NCBI GenBank assembly: GCA_903840265.1
Contig: CAIMFH010000099.1
Coordinates: 1 to 57,158 of the forward strand
Source of the DNA: an uncultured Schlesneria sp.
Lineage (GTDB): Bacteria > Planctomycetota > Planctomycetia > Planctomycetales > Planctomycetaceae
Direction of reading: 5' to 3'
DNA length: 57,158 bases
The notes under the pieces are model-generated. The model saw only the letters and a program-made list of their open reading frames with translations. It was not told the DNA's origin and did no database searches. Position 1 is the first letter of the stretch. Every line of letters starts with the position of its first letter. Shown in pieces: positions 29,701 to 39,172 of this stretch. A program made the position numbers and the translations under genes.

Positions 29701-30662
29701 AACAGGAAGTGCGTCGCGACCAAGCAATCGCTGAATCAATCGCCAATCTTGCGACCGAACAACAAGGCGCGGTGGAAACGATCGCCCAGCAGGCGGCCAG
29801 CTTGGAACAGATGCCAGCCGACGCTGGATCTCCGCCCACACCCGCTCAAATGTCCGCCGCCCAGAAGCTGAATGACGCTCAGCGACAGTTCGCAGATGCT
29901 CAGCAAGCCACTGGCCAGGGAGCCGTTGAGTTATCCGGCCAGACCGAAGTCGCAAATCAACCTTTGCGGGAAGCATTGGACTTGGCCTCTAACCTGCCGC
30001 CACTTGGTCCGCTCGCAGAGATGCCAGCGTTGTCCCAAACGGGAGCTGAAACTGCGAATGGACAACCGCTTCCTGCCGATGGCCAGCCAGCTGGTGAAGG
30101 TCAACCCGCCGATGGTCAGCCGATGCCAGCAGATGGACAGGCCCAATCGGCTCCTCCGGGTCAGCCGAAAAATCAGGCTGGTCTGGGAACCGGTTTCGTC
30201 CCACAATCGCCTCAAGTGACGGCGCAGATGATGGCCGGACCGCAGGCACAACAAGCTCTTCAGCAGGCAATGGCTCAAGCCCAAGCACAGCCAACCGGTC
30301 AACCAGCACCCCCAGGACAACCCGGTCAGCCGCAACAGAGCCAAGCCGAAGAGGGTCAGCCGGTTCCTGGGCAGCCGTCCAACTCCAGCAAGCTCACGGC
30401 CAAGAAGGGCCAGGCCACCACCAATCAGAAGGTTAAAGAGGGGGCAATTCAAAAGCAGCCGGAAGGAACCGACGCAGGAGACAGCAAGGGCGACAAGGGT
30501 CGCGAAAAAGAAGAGAGCGTACTGGCTCGGCAACTGAAAGATGAAGCTTGGTTCGCCAAGCTGCCTCCGGAACTTCGGAAGTCGATCCGAGCCGGTGCTG
30601 GCCAGAAACCACCGCGCGCCTACGAAGAACGTTTGAAGAAATACTTCGAGAGTGTGGACTGA
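26739..30662 (+). CDS. Giant secreted alanine-rich coiled-coil protein
   Basis: A 1307-residue protein. The start at 26739 is preferred because GGGGAG is 7 nt upstream and the product has a signal peptide (1-25, ending VWAQ). An ATG at 26673 overlaps the previous stop (TAATG) and would add 22 polar residues. Residues 26-320 are amphipathic helix with Gln/Glu/Arg-rich heptads. From about 320 to 1060 the chain is almost pure Ala/Glu/Lys/Asp helix (AEAAKxA-type). The C-terminal 250 residues are Gln/Pro/Gly-rich, with repeated GQP units, then a short folded tail (ELRKSIRAGAGQKPPRAYEERLKKYFES) close to the end. It looks like a fibrous periplasmic scaffold. Role unknown. Confidence 0.8.
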   Translation: MTATYWRVVVLAGLAWISAVGPVWAQVLEPEALQRKQEDQQRARTMTRDLLGGVLDIQLRQLEENGLGDQEIFRDIKLMRANLNQLVETEMSKVVDLLAEAQRMPPEKREAAFVEARQQIRTVVRQLAVERQNLMKRLKIAELAEQVRRLIRVETAVQTATRGLPAESKTRQEALTLKTIEDQRDVKELFLHLVDTMIDMKSWSGTLSMAAADGLRILKAGDVGKHLDGAGTTLQAVKFEAAADHQEHVIKGLRDLLKVIERAQGALNSEKMAVIDKIKALADKQKDLREETRKLEENQTPSAELVEQQAKLQKDISQLTDTIRDNSKAETHIQQAETAALDAAADLLDNKLEKAIDDQGKVLGNLAALEQALKDQAKQQSKDKSATELAKTVKSLEEVKKQLEEAQKKQDTAEAKAEQNAQAAAPEEKSAADKIKEAMDSHELPSAVENALAEAVDAAKEAEKNLAEAKPEKATAVEEKALDKAQDALERAKDTVDAAIADAKRQESAVKIGELARAAEVLERAAAEERAIAKDAEQIAKTESADKAATSEAAKDLAERQEDVKAIAEKAAEALAETAPEASKDAAAAAQEANESGKDLQSVADQKAADPKAAATEAAAEAKNAAQKLAEAAKELRQEIAKTAKELAAMSQEQAKELATARDAVEKAIDGLPTDDKVAQLEAAKDKLNEAMQEQAKAEGKPEAAAAMELANQIAEVQDTQDAANAAADAAENGEGSELKATAKQEEVAEKAQAAADAAAKRPQAEKAKKEGKTDPLAQALNDAQKAAAEAAKQTLDGNDAAAEASREAAEAALEKAMNLAQAESQSASEAPATAKPDAQAQAKAADAAKGAQEMAAEASPAAGAEIAPAAAATEAAETALTSNPEAAATAQTKAAEALKDAGKKIDEAIKQAAAEQGKALAEQAIQTEKLADQVANADPAAAEAVDAAAEAANMGAEAQGSPQQMQVAADSAQTALERAAADLAAKEQEVRRDQAIAESIANLATEQQGAVETIAQQAASLEQMPADAGSPPTPAQMSAAQKLNDAQRQFADAQQATGQGAVELSGQTEVANQPLREALDLASNLPPLGPLAEMPALSQTGAETANGQPLPADGQPAGEGQPADGQPMPADGQAQSAPPGQPKNQAGLGTGFVPQSPQVTAQMMAGPQAQQALQQAMAQAQAQPTGQPAPPGQPGQPQQSQAEEGQPVPGQPSNSSKLTAKKGQATTNQKVKEGAIQKQPEGTDAGDSKGDKGREKEESVLARQLKDEAWFAKLPPELRKSIRAGAGQKPPRAYEERLKKYFESVD

Positions 30663-30752
30663 ACCCATCCAAAACGAATAGCCCGCTGAGCGTGAATAGA
30701 CGAGCTGGCGGCCTGCAAATCAACCTGTCACTTAATTCCGAGACCATTGACT

Positions 30753-31781
<1,029 letters not shown>

Positions 31782-31824
31782 CCGACGCAGTATTTAAGCC
31801 ACTGTTTCCGAGTCGACCAGCACC

Positions 31825-32730
31825 ATGACCACATCCGTTCTTTCACGGTATCTCAATCCCGAAGTCCTCAGCCGAGTCGCTGATCGGCCAGTGGAGCCGC
31901 GCGGACTGGTCGTGGGGAATCTGGCTGGGGCTCACAAGTCACCCTTATCCGGATTCGCTGTCGAATTCGCTGGCCATCGCGACTACATCGTCGGCGATGA
32001 CCCGCGGCATATCGATTGGCGGCTGTACTACAAGCGCGACCGCCTCTCGATCAAGCAATACGAAATGGAGACGAATTTCGTCTGCCATCTGCTGCTGGAT
32101 GTCAGTGCGTCGATGCGATACGGTGACGACCTGCAGCAAAAGATGCTGTACGCGGCTCAAGCGGCCACGACGCTCGGCTATTCCATCATTCGTCAGAACG
32201 ACAAGGTCTCGCTTTCCACGTTCGACGATAAAGTCCGCGGCTATGTCCCTCCAGGAAACTCGCTCGCTCAGATTCATCGGATGACGCATCATCTGGATGA
32301 GATCAAGCCGGTTGAAAAAACGCTGATGGCGGATTGCCTGACGGAGCTGACGGGCCGTATGGGGCGTCGTGAAATTGTGATGATTTTCAGCGACTTCTTC
32401 ACGGATCTGGAAGCCTTGGAGGCCGCGTTACAGCGCATGAAATACAATCGCCACGAAGTGGTACTATTTCATGTACTGCACCATCACGAGCGGACCTTCC
32501 AGTTCGAGGGCATGGTCAAGTTTCTGGGGCTCGAAGAAGTCAGCGAGTATCTGACGCAGACCGAAGACATTCGCCAAGGCTATCTCCAGGCGATGCGGCG
32601 TTACGAAACGGCGCTCGACGATCTCTGTCGCCGCAATGCCATCGAGCGAGTGATCATCGATACCAGCCATAACCTCGGCGACGATCTGGTGGACTATCTC
32701 AATCAGCGGACTCGCGTACGAGTGCGATAG
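31825..32730 (+). CDS. DUF58 domain protein, MoxR partner
   Basis: A 301-residue protein with the DUF58 signature DPRHIDWRLYYKRDRLSIKQYE and, just after, a VWA-like strand with MIDAS-type D-V-S-A-S (LLLDVSASMRYGD, residues about 89-101). EIVMIFSDFF is the second VWA strand. No signal peptide or membrane helix is seen, so it is cytoplasmic and can contact MoxR directly. The MoxR-DUF58 pair is conserved through bacteria and usually expressed together. It ends the plus-strand cluster; the convergent GNAT gene starts 28 bp beyond. Confidence 0.93.
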   Translation: MTTSVLSRYLNPEVLSRVADRPVEPRGLVVGNLAGAHKSPLSGFAVEFAGHRDYIVGDDPRHIDWRLYYKRDRLSIKQYEMETNFVCHLLLDVSASMRYGDDLQQKMLYAAQAATTLGYSIIRQNDKVSLSTFDDKVRGYVPPGNSLAQIHRMTHHLDEIKPVEKTLMADCLTELTGRMGRREIVMIFSDFFTDLEALEAALQRMKYNRHEVVLFHVLHHHERTFQFEGMVKFLGLEEVSEYLTQTEDIRQGYLQAMRRYETALDDLCRRNAIERVIIDTSHNLGDDLVDYLNQRTRVRVR

Positions 32731-32758
32731 TCATAGTGTCGGCAGCGCGAAGGCTTTC

Positions 32759-33265
32759 CTAATACTCACGGTGGACGAGTTCGGTCTTATAGAGCTGAAA
32801 TCCTGCCTTTTGGTAGTTGGTTAAGGCGGCCGCATGATCGAATGTGCAGGTGTGCAGCCAGACTCGATCTGGACTGCGACTCCAGCAGTACTCAACGATC
32901 TGGCTCAGAAACCATTTTCCCAGGCCCTGGCCGACATACGCTGGGAGCAATCCGAACTGCACAATCTCAATTTGTCCCAAGACTCGGCAATCCAGTTCAG
33001 CGAATCCGGCATCGACGCCCGCGACTTGAAGCACATGCAATTCGTCGAGCGGGTCGTGAATGATCGACAACAGTTCCGAATCAGTTAGCTTTCGGCGACT
33101 CAGCCAGCGATATTCTTCCCCGACATCGTTGTAAAGGATTCGATAGTACTCCACCGATGGTTTCACCTGATGGAAGACGGTCAGTTCCGATCGAGGAGCT
33201 GCAACCGTATGTCGCACCCAGGCAACCATTTCCAGGTAGTAGACGCTGACTTCAACGGGTTGCAT
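32759..33265 (-). CDS. GNAT N-acetyltransferase
   Basis: A 168-residue cytoplasmic acetyltransferase. The N-terminal half has an unusual segment (YRILYNDVGEEYRWLSRRKL), and the acetyl-CoA site is clear: VQFGLLPAYVGQGLGKWFL, i.e. the Q/RxxGxG/A pyrophosphate motif, followed by VWLHTCTFDHAAALTNYQKAGFQLY. The substrate cannot be assigned; the YNDVGEEYRW segment resembles a GNAT subgroup seen in several bacteria. It follows the alpha/beta hydrolase gene by 63 bp on the same strand. Confidence 0.85.
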   Translation of the reverse strand: MQPVEVSVYYLEMVAWVRHTVAAPRSELTVFHQVKPSVEYYRILYNDVGEEYRWLSRRKLTDSELLSIIHDPLDELHVLQVAGVDAGFAELDCRVLGQIEIVQFGLLPAYVGQGLGKWFLSQIVEYCWSRSPDRVWLHTCTFDHAAALTNYQKAGFQLYKTELVHREY

Positions 33266-33328
33266 CTCAATCTTTCATTTGTTGCCGATCGCTGCTGGTC
33301 AGCTTTCCGACAACAGCGCGATGCGCCG

Positions 33329-34597
33329 TCATTGCGAAGCAGCCGAGAGATCGACAACAACTTCGCCTTCAAACATGAGCTTGCTGTCACGTCGCGCCTC
33401 CAGAGTTCTTTCCAACGTCGCGATCGTTCTTGGAACAATTCCTTCAAAGAGGATTCTGTCGAGGTATCGGACGGTGACAGCTTGATCAAGATCGATCAGC
33501 CGATCATCAAGTCGAATCAACAGACGGGAAAGATCATTTGCCTCGGATACTTGAATAGTCTGGCCAGTCACTGTCGCCACAACTAGCGAGCCGGACTTAG
33601 CGGTTCCCGGCGGCACCGCCAGCCAATAAAAACTGTCGTGCGTAACGGACGATTGTTTCCAGACGACTCGCTTCGGCGTGGCATTGCGATGGAACTTGGC
33701 CATCCACGGAATGGCCGCTTTGTCATCCAAGTTCATCCAATGTCCGCGACCTTCATGAATCTTCACGAAATGGATGTACCCGTCGGGATCGGCCTGCTGC
33801 AGTTGATCCAGTTTCAGCCCCCATTCGGCGCCGATCTTATTGCGATCATAAGCCGCGTCCTTCGCGCCGACTTGCAGGGCGAAAGGAACGTTGCGAAGTC
33901 CCAGTGGCGAGGCATCGTTGGGGTGCCCGGCCATCATGGCCGCGGCGGCCCAGTAATCTGCCATCCGGGGAGCGAGTTGGTAGACGCCGTCACCACCAGC
34001 CGAATACCCCATCAGATAGACTCGATCGGGATCAGCACCTTTGACGACAACCAGGTCCGCAATTAGTCGCGCAAACAATCGATCAATGTGCGATTCGTGC
34101 CAAAGATTCCACGTATTCGTTGGGGCTCGGGGAGTGACATAGAACCCTTCCTGCAACGTGTACAATCGTTTTTGGTTCTCCCACTGACTGTCATTAACTT
34201 GCTTTGGTGCTCCACCGCCGCCGTGCAGCGAAATCCAGATGCTGTGCCCCGTCTTGGGGGCGTCGCCGAATTCGCGGATCACGAAGGGCATCGACAGATC
34301 GCCTTCGTTGAGTACGCCCGCTTTCAGCTCTTCCTCGCGCTCTTTGCGAATTCGCTCCGTGTGAGCTTGGTAGAGAAGCTCGCGAGCACTCGCCGCGTCC
34401 GTTTTTGTGAGCGGAACTGCCGCGAAATCGGCAGACTCGATTTCCGCAGGCGTTTTTGTGGGCAACTCGGCTCGTAGCCGTGCCAGCGCGGCCGACGATC
34501 GTTGTTCATCGGCATTGAGACGTCCAGTCAGTAACGCCACGATCACCAGAGCCAAAATGGCTGGGAGTCTCGTCGTGTATTCAAGAGGTGCTGACAT
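33329..34597 (-). CDS. Secreted alpha/beta hydrolase (esterase-like)
   Basis: A 422-residue protein starting at 34597, with a signal peptide (about 1-28, ending in Leu-Asn-Ala-Asp); a longer in-frame start adds 18 polar residues. A helical prodomain-like stretch (30-85) precedes the hydrolase core: HGGGG oxyanion-type turn, the nucleophile elbow GYSAGGDG, and a late HEGRGHWM carrying the likely catalytic His. After the core, about 100 residues form an extra beta-rich C-terminal domain (from roughly residue 320) not usual in simple esterases. It lies third in the PSD1/DUF1501 operon. Probably an exported esterase acting on polymers or esters; substrate unknown. Confidence 0.8.
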   Translation of the reverse strand: MSAPLEYTTRLPAILALVIVALLTGRLNADEQRSSAALARLRAELPTKTPAEIESADFAAVPLTKTDAASARELLYQAHTERIRKEREEELKAGVLNEGDLSMPFVIREFGDAPKTGHSIWISLHGGGGAPKQVNDSQWENQKRLYTLQEGFYVTPRAPTNTWNLWHESHIDRLFARLIADLVVVKGADPDRVYLMGYSAGGDGVYQLAPRMADYWAAAAMMAGHPNDASPLGLRNVPFALQVGAKDAAYDRNKIGAEWGLKLDQLQQADPDGYIHFVKIHEGRGHWMNLDDKAAIPWMAKFHRNATPKRVVWKQSSVTHDSFYWLAVPPGTAKSGSLVVATVTGQTIQVSEANDLSRLLIRLDDRLIDLDQAVTVRYLDRILFEGIVPRTIATLERTLEARRDSKLMFEGEVVVDLSAASQ

Positions 34598-34678
34598 GCC
34601 CACACCGAACTCCTGTTGATGCTCTCGGTGCTGGTCGATCCGTGCGGTCACGCAATCGCAAACATCATGGGGTTGGCT

Positions 34679-36133
34679 CTAGATGATTTCGCGGATCGGC
34701 GCCACATGCTCGACACCCACCAGTTTCTGATCCAACCCGCCGTGGAAGTAGGAGAGCTTATTGGGATCCAGGCCCATCTGGTGCAGCACGGTGGCATGCA
34801 GATACTTGACGTGGAACGGTGAATCGACCGCGACCGAACCAAGTTCATCGGTCGTGCCGACGCTGGTTCCCCCTTTCACACCACCACCCGCCATCCACAT
34901 GGTAAAGCCATACGCATTATGGTCTCGACCGGTTCCAGCCGCGTATTCGGCCGTCGGCTGTCGACCAAATTCGCCACCCCACACGACCAAGGTATCTTTC
35001 AGCATGTCGCGCTGCTTCAAGTCTTTCAGCAGAGCCGCAATCGGTTGGTCAGTATTACCCGCGTGGAAATTGTGATTCTTCTCCAAATCGCCATGCGCAT
35101 CCCAATTCGCGTCGTTGTGATTTCCGCCCGAATAGAGTTGAACGAAGCGAACACCTCGCTCAACCAGTCGTCGTGCGAGCAAACAGCGTTTGCCGAAATC
35201 GAGTGTGCGTGGGTTGTCCAACCCGTACATCTTCTGCGTGGCTTCAGTCTCGGTCGACAGGTCCACCGCTTCAGGAGCGTGCTGCTGCATCTTGAACGCG
35301 AGTTCATAGCTGTTAATGCGAGCCGCCAGGTCGGTATTGTCCGCTCGACTTGCCAGATGATCGGCGTTGGTGTCTCGCAATGTGTCCAGCAGTTCGCGCT
35401 GCATCGCCCGGCTTGTTCCTTCCGGGGTGCTGAGATCAATGATCGGTGCCCCTTTGGAACGCAGGATCGTTCCCTGATACGTCGCGGGCATATAGCCGCT
35501 CGACCAATTCTTCGCCCCGCTGATGGGACCGCCGGTCGGATCCAGCATCACCACGAAACCGGGCAGATTTTCGTTGACGCTGCCAAGGCCATAGTTGACC
35601 CACGACCCCAGGCACGGACTGCCCGACAGGATTTTGCCCGAGTTCATCATCAGCATCGCGGAACCGTGAATCGGTGAATCCGCCGTCATCGAGTGCAAAA
35701 ACGCGATGTCATCAACGCAGGTGGCGACATGAGGGAACAAATCGCTGACCCAGTGTCCGCATTCGCCGTACTGCTTGAAGTTCCAACGCGGTTCGACAAT
35801 TCGTCCCTGATTCTTATGGCCACCGCGACCAAAGGTCTTCACGTCGACTGACTGGTTATCTCGCCCTTTCATGGCTGGCTTGTAGTCAAACGTATCAATA
35901 TGACTTGGTCCGCCATACATGAACAGAAAAATGACGCGCTTCGCTTTGGGGATGAAGTGCGGTTCCTTCGCCGCCAGCGGATTCTGGTGGGCAGGCCCTT
36001 CGGCACCGCGAGCCGCGGAATTAAAGAAACCGTCCCGCTGCAGCATTCCGGCAAGGGCGGTTCCGGCAAAACCGCCGCCAGTCTGCCACAAAAACTCACG
36101 TCGCGTGCGACCACAGAAATTGGATGGTGTCAT
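34679..36133 (-). CDS. DUF1501 family, Tat-exported sulfatase-like protein
   Basis: A 484-residue protein. It opens with a twin-arginine signal (GRTRREFLWQTGGGF, residues 8-22) and then carries DUF1501 hallmarks: KRVIFLFMYGGPSHIDTFDYKP, LGSWVNYGLGS, LPGFVVMLDP, and a late LVVWGGEFGRQPTAEY. DUF1501 belongs to the alkaline-phosphatase-like (sulfatase) superfamily, but the family catalytic Cys/Ser site is not obvious here. In planctomycetes, DUF1501 genes nearly always sit beside a PSD1-type cytochrome gene, as here (63 bp). Function unknown. Confidence 0.9.
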   Translation of the reverse strand: MTPSNFCGRTRREFLWQTGGGFAGTALAGMLQRDGFFNSAARGAEGPAHQNPLAAKEPHFIPKAKRVIFLFMYGGPSHIDTFDYKPAMKGRDNQSVDVKTFGRGGHKNQGRIVEPRWNFKQYGECGHWVSDLFPHVATCVDDIAFLHSMTADSPIHGSAMLMMNSGKILSGSPCLGSWVNYGLGSVNENLPGFVVMLDPTGGPISGAKNWSSGYMPATYQGTILRSKGAPIIDLSTPEGTSRAMQRELLDTLRDTNADHLASRADNTDLAARINSYELAFKMQQHAPEAVDLSTETEATQKMYGLDNPRTLDFGKRCLLARRLVERGVRFVQLYSGGNHNDANWDAHGDLEKNHNFHAGNTDQPIAALLKDLKQRDMLKDTLVVWGGEFGRQPTAEYAAGTGRDHNAYGFTMWMAGGGVKGGTSVGTTDELGSVAVDSPFHVKYLHATVLHQMGLDPNKLSYFHGGLDQKLVGVEHVAPIREII

Positions 36134-36196
36134 GATCTGTATCTCCAGAGCTTACTCTATCGCTTTGATTCGAATGGACGAACCGGCCGATCAGGA

Positions 36197-39061
36197 TCAG
36201 TCCAAGTACATAAACTCGTTCAAATTTAGGACCATCAGGCAGAACTGGTCCAAGGCCTGATCGGCGGTTTTGCCATGCTTCTTTTGCAGCGTGTCGATCA
36301 GCGTCAGGCCGCGATCGATCAGTTTCGCATCGGGCTCATGGCAGAGAGCCAGTCGGTATCCGAGTCTCACCTGGTTTCTCAGATCGTCACCCGCTTCCTT
36401 ACGAAGTCGCTTGGCGAATTCGGCCGCTTGATCATTCAGGAACTTTCCGTTAAGCATCGCCAGGGCTTGCGTCGGCTGCGTCGTGACGAACCGCGCGGCA
36501 CAACTGCTATCGGTATCAGCGAAATCGAAGTCCGACAGGATTGGCAACACCATCGATCGTTTCACGTGAACGTAAACGCTACGGCGTGCCTGTTCCTCGG
36601 GTGTCGACTTGCCCCATCCGGAACCTGGCACCGACTGCCCGGCCTTCACCTCGTCCGAGATGTCAGGAAAGATTCCCGGACCGTACATCGCGGGATTCAA
36701 CCGTCCATCGACAGCCAATACGGAATCGCGCACCTCTTCCGCGCTCAGACGGCGCATATCATAGCGCCAGAACAAATTGTTGAGCGGATCCTTGGTCTGT
36801 GCGGTGGCGTTCGCTTGCGACGACATTCGATAGGTGTTCGACATCACAATCAGCTTGTGCAGCGGCTTCATCTTCCAGCCCCCCTGCACGAATGCGTTCG
36901 CCAACCAGTCCAGCAATTCGAGGTGGGTTGGATTGTCACCCAGCAGGCCAAAGTTATTCGGCGAGCGGACGATGCCGCGCCCAAAGTGATGCTGCCAGAT
37001 TCGATTGGCCATCACTCGGGAAGTGAGTCGGTTTTCCGGCGAGACAATCCAGTTCGCTAAGGCCAATCTTCGCCCCGAGCTATTGGGGCCGACAGACGGA
37101 ATCGTCGCCTTGCCGCCACCGAGAGGCGACAGGTAGGTCGGAACGATCTTGTCCCCTGGCGACTGCGGGTTGCCTCGCTTCAGGAGGAAAGTGTCGGCGG
37201 GAGTCGGCCCTGTTTCCGTCACGCACAAAGCATAGCTGGCGGCGGGTTTGACCTTTTTCAATTCTTCCAATTCGCTTGCCAGAGCGGTGTATTCCTTGTG
37301 GCGATCAGCCCCCAGTATTGTCGGACCCTGGCTTTTCATGAGCGTCACGAAGTCTCGTCGCTTGCCGCGTCGATCTGCCAGCTTCACGCCCTCTTCCGTC
37401 ATGGCCGACAAATAGCGTTGCTCGAAACCCGGCCCCGACCACTTGACGATCAGTTCTTTCGCCCCGCCTGGCCCTTGAAAGTAGTCGACGCGAATGGGCA
37501 ACCGACCCTGTTTCAGGTTGATCTTTGCCAACTGCGGCGTACCCGTACCGTGAATGCCATCGTGCAGGATGATCTCTTTGCCATCGACAGTCAGACGTGA
37601 TCCATCATCCGAATCGACGAAGAACGTGTACTCGCCGTCGGTGGGAACCTTCAGCGTACCCACGAAGACAAACCCGAACGAGAACTCGCGTGTGGCCGGC
37701 GAGATATCGAAGAAAGGCCGATCCATCTTGGCGGTGGTTTCCGCCTTCAACGCATCGAAATTGGGCAGTTTTTCCCACGTGTCGCGATAAAAGCGATACT
37801 CCAGATCGTCCATGTCAGGCTGATCGAGGTTCTGATCCTGGTTCGTAAGCTTGTCTCGGAAGGTCTTCTCAATCGCCGAAATTCGTGCCTGAGTCTGATC
37901 GATTTTTTCGCGATGTTGTTTCAGCGCGATGTCATAGGCGGCCTTCGCTTCATCGCTTTCGAAGATCGCCCGTTCGACTTGCGGATTGGGATTTCCATTC
38001 GGAGTGATCCCCTGGAAGAACGACAACATACTGTAGTAGTCGGCTTGCGTAATGGGATCGATCTTATGGTCGTGACAGCGAGCACAGTTCACCGTCAACC
38101 CGAGGAAGCCCTGGCTGCTCGTTGTGATGATGTCGTCGAATCCGTCGTAAAGCGCGAGCAGTCGATCGGCGGGTTCATCATCCCATTGCCCAAGCCGATA
38201 GAAGCCGGTGGCGATGATTCCATCAGATCCGGTCTCAGGCAGTTCATCCCCGGCCAGTTGCTCGCGAACAAACTGGTCATAAGGTTTGTCGGCATTGAAC
38301 GAGCGGATCACATAGTCGCGGTACCGCCAGGCGTTCGGTTTGGGGCCGTCGCGTTCGAAACTATTCGTGTCGGCGTAGCGAACTACGTCGAGCCAGTGTC
38401 GCGCCCATTGCTCACCATACCGGTCGCTCTTCAGCAGGCGATCGACCACTTTTTCGTACGCGTCGGGTGACTTGTTCTCCAGAAACGCGTCGACTTCGGC
38501 AGGGGTCGGCGGCAATCCAGTCAGGTCGTAGGTCAGTCGACGCAGCAGCGCTAACTTGTCAGCAGGGGCCGCCGGCGACAAACCATTCTTCTCCAACTTG
38601 GAAAGAATGAAGGCATCGATGGGGTTCGCGACCCATTTGGCATTTTTGACTGCAGGAGCCGGCAGGACCACTGGCGGGACGAATGCCCAATGCTCTTTCC
38701 ATTCCGCTCCTTCTTTGATCCAGCGCGACAGCAGGTCGATCTGCGTTTGCGTCAGACGCGGACCTTCGGGGGGCATCTGGTCAGATTCATCTTTCGAGAG
38801 AATGCGCCGCAGCAGTTCGCTATGCTCGATGTCCTTGGCAACAACCGCTTGCTTGCCGGATTCCAGCTTTTCGAACGCCAGTTCGCTCTGATTCAGTCGC
38901 AGTCCACCCTCGGCTTTATCGGGGCCGTGGCAGGCGTAACAGCGTTTGGCCAGGATCGGCTGGATCTGTCTGCCGAAATCGATAGGTTCAGGTGACTGAG
39001 CCATCGAACAGTGCGGTAGCATGATCAAGGCAGCGATCAGGCAACTGGCAACTCGGGTCAT
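36197..39061 (-). CDS. PSD1-type cytochrome c / DUF1549 / DUF1553 protein with PA14 domain
   Basis: A 954-residue exported protein (start 39061 gives a signal peptide ending Ser-Met-Ala-Gln). Order: a cytochrome c module with heme site CYACH (about residues 39-43) and a downstream MPP; DUF1549 (RRLTYDLTGLPPTPAEVDAFL, from about 170); a PA14 carbohydrate-binding module (GEYTFFVDSDDGSRLTVDGK, about 470-560); and DUF1553 (NRLTSRVMANRIWQHHFGRGIV, from about 650). One heme is predicted per chain. These proteins are expanded in Planctomycetota, and polymer breakdown has been proposed for them, not proven. It is first in the minus-strand operon, divergent from the AraC gene. Confidence 0.95.
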   Translation of the reverse strand: MTRVASCLIAALIMLPHCSMAQSPEPIDFGRQIQPILAKRCYACHGPDKAEGGLRLNQSELAFEKLESGKQAVVAKDIEHSELLRRILSKDESDQMPPEGPRLTQTQIDLLSRWIKEGAEWKEHWAFVPPVVLPAPAVKNAKWVANPIDAFILSKLEKNGLSPAAPADKLALLRRLTYDLTGLPPTPAEVDAFLENKSPDAYEKVVDRLLKSDRYGEQWARHWLDVVRYADTNSFERDGPKPNAWRYRDYVIRSFNADKPYDQFVREQLAGDELPETGSDGIIATGFYRLGQWDDEPADRLLALYDGFDDIITTSSQGFLGLTVNCARCHDHKIDPITQADYYSMLSFFQGITPNGNPNPQVERAIFESDEAKAAYDIALKQHREKIDQTQARISAIEKTFRDKLTNQDQNLDQPDMDDLEYRFYRDTWEKLPNFDALKAETTAKMDRPFFDISPATREFSFGFVFVGTLKVPTDGEYTFFVDSDDGSRLTVDGKEIILHDGIHGTGTPQLAKINLKQGRLPIRVDYFQGPGGAKELIVKWSGPGFEQRYLSAMTEEGVKLADRRGKRRDFVTLMKSQGPTILGADRHKEYTALASELEELKKVKPAASYALCVTETGPTPADTFLLKRGNPQSPGDKIVPTYLSPLGGGKATIPSVGPNSSGRRLALANWIVSPENRLTSRVMANRIWQHHFGRGIVRSPNNFGLLGDNPTHLELLDWLANAFVQGGWKMKPLHKLIVMSNTYRMSSQANATAQTKDPLNNLFWRYDMRRLSAEEVRDSVLAVDGRLNPAMYGPGIFPDISDEVKAGQSVPGSGWGKSTPEEQARRSVYVHVKRSMVLPILSDFDFADTDSSCAARFVTTQPTQALAMLNGKFLNDQAAEFAKRLRKEAGDDLRNQVRLGYRLALCHEPDAKLIDRGLTLIDTLQKKHGKTADQALDQFCLMVLNLNEFMYLD

Positions 39062-39172
39062 CAGTGTCGTTCTCTGGTGGGGACGATCTGGATTGGTCAA
39101 ACTTGAAGGACAAGCGGTCGGCGGTCTGGATCTCGACAGCAGACTATTCTACGCAATTTATGAATCATCGCC

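Noticed and set aside
30040-30360. GQP-rich DNA repeat as a possible CRISPR or satellite array
   Set aside because: The units vary in length and sequence, lie within a coding frame, and encode a low-complexity protein tail rather than DNA repeats with spacers.
34919-35677. Plus-strand frame of 252 codons opposite the DUF1501 gene
   Set aside because: It is covered by a well-supported DUF1501 gene on the other strand and has no motif.
36275-37060. Plus-strand frame of 261 codons opposite the PSD1 gene
   Set aside because: It is covered by the DUF1553 part of the PSD1 gene; Arg/Gln/His-rich product without domain pattern.
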